From contig JAHEEH010000065.1 of the NCBI GenBank assembly GCA_024640835.1, forward strand, positions 1 to 8,121: a DNA stretch of 8,121 bases, written 5' to 3'. This DNA is from Bacteroidota bacterium. GTDB taxonomy: Bacteria; Bacteroidota; Rhodothermia; Rhodothermales; UBA10348. How positions within the stretch are numbered: position 1 is the stretch's first letter; each line of letters opens with the position of its first letter. Under the pieces are notes generated by a model. The model searched no databases and was not told the DNA's origin. It was given only the letters and a program-made list of their open reading frames with translations. The position numbers and the translations under genes were made by a program. Positions 1 through 4,460 of this stretch are shown piece by piece.

Positions 1-195
1 CGCCTCGAAGACGACGAGCTGCCCTGGGAGAAGGCCGTGGTCTGTGGTCACACGCCCGTTTCCGAGGTGGTCAACCGGAGGCGCATCATCAACATCGACA
101 CCGGCTGCGTGTACTACATGCGGCCGACCCTGGGGTACCTGACGGCCGTGCGCCTGCCCCAGCGGGAGTTCATCGGCGTGCCGTTCATGGGTTGA
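1..195 (+). CDS. Calcineurin-like metallophosphoesterase, C-terminal 64 residues (5' end outside window)
   Basis: The frame is open from base 1 to a TGA at 193-195. It gives the last 64 residues of a protein of the calcineurin-like phosphoesterase superfamily (Ser/Thr phosphatase or ApaH-like branch). Fragment residues 16-19 read GHTP, the conserved motif whose histidine is a metal ligand in this superfamily. Residues 31-36 read NIDTGC, followed by LTAVRLP at 47-53; this 'INIDTGC...LTA..LP' ending is the usual C-terminus of PP1/ApaH-like phosphatases. Such enzymes use a two-metal centre to hydrolyse phosphoesters, on phosphoproteins or dinucleoside polyphosphates. The substrate cannot be told from this fragment. 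The N-terminal metal-binding motifs (GDxHG, GDxxDRG, GNHE) would lie upstream and are not visible. The next gene is on the opposite strand, only 30 bp away and tail to tail. Family confidence is good; exact function is open. Confidence 0.85.
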   Translation, partial: RLEDDELPWEKAVVCGHTPVSEVVNRRRIINIDTGCVYYMRPTLGYLTAVRLPQREFIGVPFMG

Positions 196-225
196 GTGCC
201 CGCGGGAAGGCGCCGCCGGCCTCCG

Positions 226-702
226 TCAGAGGCCGATCCAGGCCCCGGCCCGGATTCCCGGGCGCTGCGCGCCGATCTCGGCGAAGAACAGGACCCCTCT
301 CGGCCGGGCCACGATGCGGACGAACGGCTCCAGGAACAGGTTGAAGCGGCGGTTCTTCGAAGCGCGCGACTCGCCGTACCCGAAGAGGAGACCCCGGCCG
401 ATGCGCATTCCCAGGTCGACGTCCCATCCACGGTAGTACGAATTGCCGATCGCCCGCCCGATGCCCAGAAGGCGGACGGCACCGCCCACCGCAGCCGCGA
501 GCTGGACGTCGGCCTCCGAGCCGAGGGACGACAGGTCGGCCACCAGGTTCAGTTCCCGGGTGATGACCGTTCGGGCCGCGACGAAGCCGACCTGCAGGCC
601 GAGTCCGGGCACACCCGCCGGCCCCAGCTGCAGGTACCTGCCGGCAGGGGCCTGGCCGGACGCCGACAGCGCGGGCGTCAGGGACGCCGCGAGAAGGGCC
701 AT
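226..702 (-). CDS. Exported small protein, probable outer-membrane beta-barrel, function unknown
   Basis: This minus-strand gene starts at ATG 702 and stops at 226-228, giving about 158 residues. I recognise no named family. The N-terminus ([16 protein letters not shown], then QAPAG) looks like a signal sequence. Starting nine bases earlier at TTG 711 would add MFR and supply the basic residue a signal peptide normally has. An ATG at 786 is also in frame, but it puts 28 residues ahead of the hydrophobic segment and overlaps the ychF start codon. The mature part has glycine-rich stretches of alternating polar and hydrophobic residues ([41 protein letters not shown]), and it ends [10 protein letters not shown]. 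That pattern fits a small transmembrane beta-barrel, but it is inference from composition, not homology. With the 702 or 711 start, about 75-80 bp are left for promoters shared with ychF. Confidence 0.6.
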   Translation of the reverse strand: MALLAASLTPALSASGQAPAGRYLQLGPAGVPGLGLQVGFVAARTVITRELNLVADLSSLGSEADVQLAAAVGGAVRLLGIGRAIGNSYYRGWDVDLGMRIGRGLLFGYGESRASKNRRFNLFLEPFVRIVARPRGVLFFAEIGAQRPGIRAGAWIGL

Positions 703-784
703 CCGAAACAAAAGACCCGCCGCCGGATACAGGAGCCGCCGGTCGCCTGCCGGCCCCAACGAATCGCAGATCTCGTTCCGATCC

Positions 785-1879
785 ATGCCCCTGCGCTGTG
801 GAATCGTCGGTCTTCCCAACGTCGGGAAGTCGACCTTGTTCAATGCCCTCTCCAACGCGGGCGCCGAGAGTGCGAACTACCCGTTCTGCACGATCGAGCC
901 GAACGTGGGCGTCGTGGCGGTTCCCGATCCGAGGCTGAGGGAGGTGGGACGCCTGGCCGGCTCGGCGAAGATGACCCCGACGACCATCGAGTTCGTGGAC
1001 ATCGCGGGCCTCGTGGCCGGCGCTTCGAAGGGGGAGGGGCTCGGCAACCAGTTCCTCGGACACATTCGCGAGGTGGAGGCCATCGTGCACGTGGTGCGGT
1101 GTTTCGAGGACCCGGGCGTGGTTCACGTTTCCGGGAAAGTGGACCCGGAGCGGGACATCGAGATCATCGAGACCGAGCTGCTGCTGAAGGACCTCGATTC
1201 GCTCGAGAAGAGGATCGACAGGACCATGAAGACGGCGAAGTCGGGCGACAAGCGCACGCGCGACGAACTCGCGTTCTATGAGAGGCTGCGCGACCATGTG
1301 GGAGACGGACGACCGGTTCGCCACTTCACTTTGAGGGATGAAGAGCTGCCGTGGCTGGAGTCCCTTTTCCTGCTGTCGGTGAAGCCCGTGCTGTACGCCG
1401 CGAACGTGGGCGAGTCCGATCTCCCGGACGGGAACGGCCACGTGGACGTCGTGCGCGCGATCGCCGCGACCGAGAACGCCGTGGTGATCGTGGTATCGGC
1501 CGAGCTCGAGGCCCAGCTGGCCGAGCTCGAGTCGGATGAGCGGAGTGCGTTCCTCCAGGACCTGGGACTGGAAGAGGCGGGCCTGGACCGGCTCGTGCAT
1601 GCCGCCTATCGGCTGCTGGACCTGGAGACGTTCTTCACGGCGGGCCCCAAGGAAGCGCGAGCCTGGACCATTCACCGGGGCACCCGGGCCCCGCAGGCGG
1701 CCGGCGAGATCCACACCGACTTCGAAAAGGGCTTCATCCGCGCCGAGACCATCGCATTCGACGACTTCGTCCGGTGTGGAGGAGAGGCCGGTGCCCGCGC
1801 GGCCGGACTCATGCGGTCGGAGGGCAAGGAGTACCTCGTGGCCGACGGGGACGTGATGCTGTTCCGCTTCAACGTCTGA
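785..1879 (+). CDS. ychF: YchF/OLA1-family ribosome-binding ATPase (Obg-like)
   Basis: This is a complete 364-residue member of the universally conserved YchF/OLA1 family; the E. coli protein is about 363 residues. The family is cytosolic, binds the ribosome and prefers ATP to GTP; it is linked to translation and stress responses. The P-loop GLPNVGKS is at residues 9-16, the PTT switch at 65-67 and DIAG (G3) at 72-75. This is followed by the family hallmark [16 protein letters not shown], where a hydrophobic residue replaces the catalytic glutamine of Ras-like enzymes. The G4 position reads NVGE (207-210) instead of NKxD, as expected for a YchF that has lost strict guanine specificity. The TGS domain covers roughly residues 280-364, with [31 protein letters not shown] and the ending DVMLFRFNV. 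The ATG at 785 places [10 protein letters not shown] exactly where family members begin. No convincing Shine-Dalgarno sequence precedes it. Confidence 0.98.
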   Translation: MPLRCGIVGLPNVGKSTLFNALSNAGAESANYPFCTIEPNVGVVAVPDPRLREVGRLAGSAKMTPTTIEFVDIAGLVAGASKGEGLGNQFLGHIREVEAIVHVVRCFEDPGVVHVSGKVDPERDIEIIETELLLKDLDSLEKRIDRTMKTAKSGDKRTRDELAFYERLRDHVGDGRPVRHFTLRDEELPWLESLFLLSVKPVLYAANVGESDLPDGNGHVDVVRAIAATENAVVIVVSAELEAQLAELESDERSAFLQDLGLEEAGLDRLVHAAYRLLDLETFFTAGPKEARAWTIHRGTRAPQAAGEIHTDFEKGFIRAETIAFDDFVRCGGEAGARAAGLMRSEGKEYLVADGDVMLFRFNV

Positions 1880-1881
1880 CC

Positions 1882-1904
1882 GGTCCGTTCGTATCGTTCG
1901 GACC
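1882..1904. promoter_or_regulatory. Inverted repeat in the ychF-permease gap (candidate operator or weak hairpin)
   Basis: GGTCCG at 1882-1887 and CGGACC at 1899-1904 form a perfect 6-bp dyad. Inside it, after two T-T mismatches, CG (1890-1891) pairs with CG (1895-1896) around a three-base centre. It begins three bases after the ychF stop and lies 35 bp before the TTG start of the permease gene. No T-run follows, so it does not look like a standard intrinsic terminator. It could be a repressor-type operator, a hairpin that protects the ychF mRNA end, or chance. Confidence 0.3.
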
Positions 1905-1939
1905 AGCAGCCCCGCACAACCGATCGGCGCGAACGCACC

Positions 1940-3205
1940 TTGGACTACCGGTTCAGCATAGCCGCCCGTTACCTGGCCGGAAAGCGGTCCTTTTCGCTGA
2001 TCCGCAAGATCACGGGCATTTCGGTGGCCGGCGTGGCGCTCGGCGTAGCAGCCCTGATCGTGGTGCTCTCGGTGATGAACGGCTTTTTCACCTTCGTCCG
2101 GGACATGCTGGTGAGCTTCGATCCGCACGTGCGGATCGTCAGCGCCGAAGGACGCAGCCTGGCGGACGCCGATTCCGTGCTGTCGGTCGTCGCGCAGGTG
2201 CCCGGCGTGGTATCGGCGTCGGCCTATGTGGAGGGCAAGGCGCTTCTCCTGTACGAGGGATCGTCCGAGTACAACAAGGTGGTGATCGTTCGGGGGGTCG
2301 TGGCCGACGCGTCGCCCGAGATGACGGAGGCCGTCGCCAGCACGGGGTTCGGCCGGTTTTCCCTGGAGCGCCAGGCTGGGCGCCCGGGCATCGTGATCGG
2401 GCGCCGTCTCGGAGAGCGGCTGGTCCTGACGCCGGCCGGCGGCGCGAATCCGGCGAGCCGGGTCTCCCTCCTGTCGTCGATCGGCATCGAGCGCATGATC
2501 ACGAGGCCCATCGGAGCGCCACCCGCCGTGACGTTCGAGGTTCGCGGGCTTTACGAGATGCGGACGGCGTCCGACGAGAGCTACGTGTTCGTGGACCTGG
2601 CCGAGGCGAAGCGCCTGTTCCGCACGGCGGGAAACGTGACGGGTGTCGACGTCCGGATCGCCGACATCGACGATTCGCGGATCGTCCGGGACGACATCGC
2701 GCGGCGGCTGGACCCCGAACGGCACGAGGTCCTCACGTGGTACGACCTGAAGAAGTCGTTGTATGACGTGATGCAGCTCGAGAAATGGGGGGCGATGGTG
2801 ATTCTCCTGCTCATCGTGGTGGTCGCCGCGTTCAACATTGTCGGCTCGCTGACCATGATCGTCATCGAGAAGCAGCGGGACGTGGGGGTCCTCCGGGCCA
2901 TGGGCGTGTCCCGGCGGTCGATCCGGCAGATCTTCCTCGCCGAGGGACTCTTCATCGGGCTGGCGGGCAGCGGGCTGGGCCTCGTGGTGGGACTGGGACT
3001 TTCCGCGCTGCAGCGGGACTACGGAGTCGTTCCACTCCAGGGAGCGGAGGCGTTCCTGATCGACGCCTGGCCGGTGTCCATCCAGGCGGGCGACGTGGCG
3101 CTGGTATCGATCGCCGCGCTGATGCTGTGCGTGGCAGCGGCCGTCTATCCGGCCTGGCGCGCGTCGGCGATTCTCCCGGCGAAGGCCGTGAATCTGGAGG
3201 GCTGA
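1940..3205 (+). CDS. LolC/LolE-type ABC transporter permease (lipoprotein-releasing, FtsX domain)
   Basis: This 421-residue protein has the architecture of LolC/LolE. One N-terminal transmembrane helix (about 25-49, GISVAGVALGVAALIVVLSV) is followed by a large periplasmic domain (about 50-280). Three C-terminal helices follow (about 285-309, 333-355, 385-405), forming an FtsX domain. The cytoplasmic segment EKQRDVGVLRAMGVSRRSIR (310-329) is the coupling region that contacts the ATPase in this family. The N-terminus RYLAGKRSFSLIRKITGISV resembles lipoprotein-release permeases of Bacteroidota. In LolCDE, two permease subunits and the ATPase LolD extract mature lipoproteins from the inner membrane for delivery by LolA. 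No lolD-like ATPase gene is visible nearby, so the partner is encoded elsewhere. The start is TTG at 1940; no in-frame ATG or GTG fits between the ychF stop and this site, and the family's N-terminal helix needs it. No good Shine-Dalgarno sequence is seen. A homologous MacB/FtsX-type exporter is less likely given length and N-terminus. Confidence 0.9.
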   Translation: MDYRFSIAARYLAGKRSFSLIRKITGISVAGVALGVAALIVVLSVMNGFFTFVRDMLVSFDPHVRIVSAEGRSLADADSVLSVVAQVPGVVSASAYVEGKALLLYEGSSEYNKVVIVRGVVADASPEMTEAVASTGFGRFSLERQAGRPGIVIGRRLGERLVLTPAGGANPASRVSLLSSIGIERMITRPIGAPPAVTFEVRGLYEMRTASDESYVFVDLAEAKRLFRTAGNVTGVDVRIADIDDSRIVRDDIARRLDPERHEVLTWYDLKKSLYDVMQLEKWGAMVILLLIVVVAAFNIVGSLTMIVIEKQRDVGVLRAMGVSRRSIRQIFLAEGLFIGLAGSGLGLVVGLGLSALQRDYGVVPLQGAEAFLIDAWPVSIQAGDVALVSIAALMLCVAAAVYPAWRASAILPAKAVNLEG

Positions 3206-3261
3206 GGGAGGGGCCGCACCGGATTCATGGAATCTCGTCGTCCCGCATCCCGCTCCCACCA

Positions 3262-3292
3262 TTGCGAAGGGCGAGCCCATCCCGTATCTTTA
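3262..3292 (+). promoter_or_regulatory. Candidate Bacteroidota-type promoter for rpmB-rpmG cluster
   Basis: TTG at 3262-3264 is followed after 20 bases by TATCTTTA at 3285-3292. The established promoter of the Bacteroidota primary sigma factor is TTTG at -33 and TAnnTTTG at -7 with a spacer of about 19-20 bases. This site matches TTG and all of the -7 box except the last base (A for G). It is in the largest gene-free gap of the window, upstream of three translation genes, and stands out as AT-rich in GC-rich DNA. Transcription would start near 3297, giving a leader of about 75 nt. Confidence 0.6.
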
Positions 3293-3305
3293 GCGTTCTT
3301 TTGCC

Positions 3306-3340
3306 GCGATCGCATCCATGTCCATCCCACCGGACATCGC
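3306..3340 (+). promoter_or_regulatory. Hairpin in the rpmB 5' leader (candidate regulatory structure)
   Basis: ATGTCC (3318-3323) pairs with GGACAT (3332-3337) around an eight-base loop. An outer GCG (3306-3308) can pair with CGC (3338-3340) across a one-sided bulge. The structure lies between the candidate promoter and the rpmB start, where autoregulatory leaders of ribosomal protein operons often sit. I do not recognise a known L28 leader family, and a pairing of this size can arise by chance. Confidence 0.25.
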
Positions 3341-3372
3341 GAACGCGAACCATCCATCGGACCACCACGCAT

Positions 3373-3609
3373 ATGGCACGCACGGACGATCTGACCGGAA
3401 GGGGCCCCGTCTCCGGCAATCACGTCTCCCATGCCAACAACAAGGCGAAGCGGCGCTTCGAGCTGAACCTGCAGAAGAAGCGGTTCTTCATCCCCGAGGA
3501 AAACCGGTGGGTGACTCTTCGCGTGTCGGCCAAGACGCTCAAGACCATCAACAAGAACGGCATCTCCGCCGTGCTCGATGAGGCACGTCGGCAGGGCGTC
3601 CGCATCTGA
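3373..3609 (+). CDS. rpmB: 50S ribosomal protein L28 (bL28)
   Basis: This is a complete 78-residue bL28, the same length as in E. coli, and a structural component of the large ribosomal subunit. Diagnostic segments are LTGRGPVSGNHVSHANNKAK at residues 7-26, RRFELNLQKKRFF just after, and WVTLRVSAKTLKTI near the middle. The protein has no cysteine at all, so it is a zinc-free form; the paired cysteines of zinc-binding bL28 are absent. The ATG at 3373 gives the family-typical start MARTDDLTG. Upstream bases (ACCACCACGCAT) contain no Shine-Dalgarno sequence, in keeping with Bacteroidota, where SD use is rare. It is the first gene of a run with rpmG (19 bp downstream), a DUF4295-like gene and tRNAs, so it is probably co-transcribed from the promoter at 3262-3292. 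Confidence 0.97.
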   Translation: MARTDDLTGRGPVSGNHVSHANNKAKRRFELNLQKKRFFIPEENRWVTLRVSAKTLKTINKNGISAVLDEARRQGVRI

Positions 3610-3628
3610 CCCAGCGTAGGACAGCACC

Positions 3629-3799
3629 ATGGCAAAGGGAAAGGACATCCGTCAGAAGGTCATTCTTGACTGCACCGAGGCGCCGGGCACCTCGCGGTAT
3701 TCGACCATGAAGAACCGCAGGAACACCCCGGGCAGACTCGAGCTCAAGAAGTACAACCCGGTTCTTCGCAAGCATACCTTGCACCGGGAGACCAAGTAA
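3629..3799 (+). CDS. rpmG: 50S ribosomal protein L33 (bL33)
   Basis: This is a complete 56-residue bL33 of the large ribosomal subunit, near the tRNA exit region. It starts [15 protein letters not shown] and contains [20 protein letters not shown] and [16 protein letters not shown]. These match the cysteine-poor E. coli-type bL33. Only one cysteine (residue 15) is present, so the four-cysteine zinc site of the C+ form is absent. AGGA lies seven bases before the ATG, one of the few plausible Shine-Dalgarno sequences in the window. It follows rpmB by 19 bp and precedes the DUF4295-like gene by 39 bp. The rpmB-rpmG order is common across bacteria. Confidence 0.97.
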   Translation: MAKGKDIRQKVILDCTEAPGTSRYSTMKNRRNTPGRLELKKYNPVLRKHTLHRETK

Positions 3800-3803
3800 C
3801 ACG

Positions 3804-3820
3804 GCTCCGCACGCCGGAGC
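3804..3820 (+). other. Small hairpin between rpmG and the DUF4295-like gene
   Basis: GCTCCG (3804-3809) pairs with CGGAGC (3815-3820) around a five-base loop. It starts five bases after the rpmG stop. No T-run follows, so it is not a full terminator. It may attenuate or process the mRNA, or be incidental. Confidence 0.25.
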
Positions 3821-3838
3821 ACTCGACCCAACGGTCCG

Positions 3839-4012
3839 ATGGCAAAGAAACAGTCGTTCGGCGACAAGGTCCTCAAGCAGAAGGCCGAATCACGGAAGAT
3901 GGCGCGCATCGTCGTCGCCGAAAAGAAGGAAAACGGACAGTTCCGCTTCCGCTCCAAGATGGTCCACCAGGACTCGCTCCAGGAGGAGATCAAGGCGGCG
4001 CGTCAGGCCTGA
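3839..4012 (+). CDS. DUF4295-like small basic protein, probable ribosome-associated protein
   Basis: This 57-residue, lysine/arginine-rich protein starts MAKKQSFGDKVLKQKAESRK and ends EEIKAARQA. It fits the DUF4295 family, short proteins found essentially only in Bacteroidota and typically encoded right after rpmB-rpmG. Family members share an MAKK start, a central A(K/R)(V/I)(I/V) strand, a G-x-(Y/F)-x-F turn and a final acidic-amphipathic helix. Here these appear as ARIVV, NGQFRF and DSLQEEIKAA. The match is from memory of the family, not an alignment. Position, size and charge suggest a ribosomal or ribosome-bound protein. A Bacteroidota-specific ribosomal protein, bL38, has been described in the Flavobacterium johnsoniae ribosome; whether it is this family I cannot confirm. 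The start at 3839 has no clear Shine-Dalgarno sequence. In many Bacteroidota ftsY comes next; here tRNA genes do. Confidence 0.75.
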   Translation: MAKKQSFGDKVLKQKAESRKMARIVVAEKKENGQFRFRSKMVHQDSLQEEIKAARQA

Positions 4013-4067
4013 TCCGACTTGCGCTCGACGGCTTCGCGACCCATTGGGGCTCCCGGCGTCGTCCTGG

Positions 4068-4142
4068 CGGGGTGTAGCGCAGCCCGGTTAGCGCGCCTGC
4101 TTTGGGAGCAGGAGGTCGCGAGTTCGAATCTCGCCACCCCGA
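4068..4142 (+). tRNA. tRNA-Pro (anticodon TGG)
   Basis: The cloverleaf is complete. A 7-bp acceptor CGGGGTG (4068-4074) pairs perfectly with CACCCCG (4135-4141), and the discriminator is A at 4142. The D stem is GCGC/GCGC (4077-4080, 4091-4094). The anticodon stem is CCTGC/GCAGG, with loop TTTGGGA and anticodon TGG at 4103-4105. The T stem is GCGAG/CTCGC with loop TTCGAAT. The C1-G72 end and A73 are typical of bacterial tRNA-Pro. The next bases are CAC, so CCA is not encoded and must be added enzymatically. It is the first of three tRNAs, 55 bp after the DUF4295-like gene. Confidence 0.97.
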
Positions 4143-4162
4143 CACTCGTACTTTGGAGTCCT

Positions 4163-4236
4163 GCGCCCGTAGCTCAACCGGACAGAGCGGCGGTCTTCTA
4201 AACCGCAGGCTGCAGGTTCGAGTCCTGCCGGGCGCG
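4163..4236 (+). tRNA. tRNA-Arg (anticodon TCT)
   Basis: The acceptor GCGCCCG (4163-4169) pairs with CGGGCGC (4229-4235), and the discriminator is G at 4236. The D stem is GCTC/GAGC. The anticodon stem is GCGGT/ACCGC, with loop CTTCTAA and anticodon TCT at 4197-4199, reading AGA/AGG. The T arm GCAGG-TTCGAGT-CCTGC is intact. No CCA is encoded (CAC follows). It lies 20 bp after tRNA-Pro, with no terminator or obvious promoter between, so the two are probably on one transcript. Confidence 0.97.
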
Positions 4237-4245
4237 CACAATGCT

Positions 4246-4253
4246 TACATTTG
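4246..4253 (+). promoter_or_regulatory. TAnnTTTG box immediately upstream of tRNA-Cys (candidate -7 element)
   Basis: TACATTTG matches the Bacteroidota -7 consensus TAnnTTTG at all six fixed positions. It lies eight bases before the mature 5' end of tRNA-Cys, so transcription would begin within a few bases of the tRNA. No TTG or TTTG is present about 20 bases upstream, where the end of tRNA-Arg lies, so a -33 element is missing. It could be a secondary promoter within the tRNA array or a coincidence. Confidence 0.35.
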
Positions 4254-4261
4254 GCAGTACT

Positions 4262-4335
4262 GGCGACGTGGCCGAGTGGCTAGGCAAGGGTCTGCAAAAC
4301 CCTGTACGGCGGTTCGAGTCCGCCCGTCGCCTCCA
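4262..4335 (+). tRNA. tRNA-Cys (anticodon GCA), CCA end encoded
   Basis: The acceptor GGCGACG (4262-4268) pairs with CGTCGCC (4325-4331). The discriminator is T at 4332, the U73 identity base of tRNA-Cys. The anticodon stem AGGGT/ACCCT encloses loop CTGCAAA with anticodon GCA at 4294-4296. The T arm is GGCGG-TTCGAGT-CCGCC. Bases 4333-4335 are CCA, so the 3' end is encoded in DNA, unlike the two tRNAs before it. It is 25 bp after tRNA-Arg and four bases before the terminator stem, so it closes the translation block. Confidence 0.97.
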
Positions 4336-4339
4336 TCAG

Positions 4340-4372
4340 GGCCGTCCGGCAAGAGTGCCGGGCGGCCTTTTT
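4340..4372 (+). terminator. Rho-independent terminator of the rpmB-tRNA block
   Basis: A 12-bp stem is formed by GGCCGTCCGGCA (4340-4351) and TGCCGGGCGGCC (4356-4367). It has one G-U wobble, a four-base AGAG loop, and five T directly after it. The stem begins four bases past the CCA of tRNA-Cys and separates the translation genes from the GH127-type gene. It is the only strong intrinsic terminator in the window. Confidence 0.92.
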
Positions 4373-4396
4373 CATTTCCCGCCTCGGCTATATTCG
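4368..4396 (+). promoter_or_regulatory. Weak candidate promoter for the GH127-AI2E-lipoprotein genes
   Basis: TATATTCG at 4389-4396 matches TAnnTTTG except C for T at the sixth position. The T-run of the preceding terminator (4368-4372), 16 bases upstream, is the only T-rich stretch near the -33 position. It would give a leader of about 60 nt ahead of the ATG at 4461. The spacing is short and no TTG is present, so this is tentative, but a promoter is expected in this gap because a strong terminator precedes it. Confidence 0.35.
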
Positions 4397-4460
4397 CAGG
4401 GCGGCCCGTCGGCACAGGCACCCGGCGGGCACACCATCCCAGAACGAACGGGATTCCGCC

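Noticed and set aside
443..784. N-terminal extension of ychF in the same frame back to 443
   Set aside because: The extension is unlike any YchF and overlaps the opposite gene; the family starts right at [16 protein letters not shown].
196..1281. 361-codon plus-strand open frame overlapping the start of ychF and the minus-strand exported protein gene
   Set aside because: Arg/Gly/Pro-rich with no domain; ychF in another frame is unambiguous.
3206..3261. Terminator after the permease gene
   Set aside because: Only a 5-bp GATTC/GAATC pairing is present and no T-run follows it.
185..3280. A 1031-codon open frame on the minus strand spanning ychF and the permease gene
   Set aside because: Its translation is rich in H, R, D and P with no recognisable domain, and it lies antisense to two well-identified genes. 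Long antisense frames are expected in high-GC coding DNA.
4068..4335. tRNA cluster as an integration site for a mobile element
   Set aside because: No integrase gene, no direct repeat of a tRNA 3' end and no foreign-looking cargo are visible on either side.
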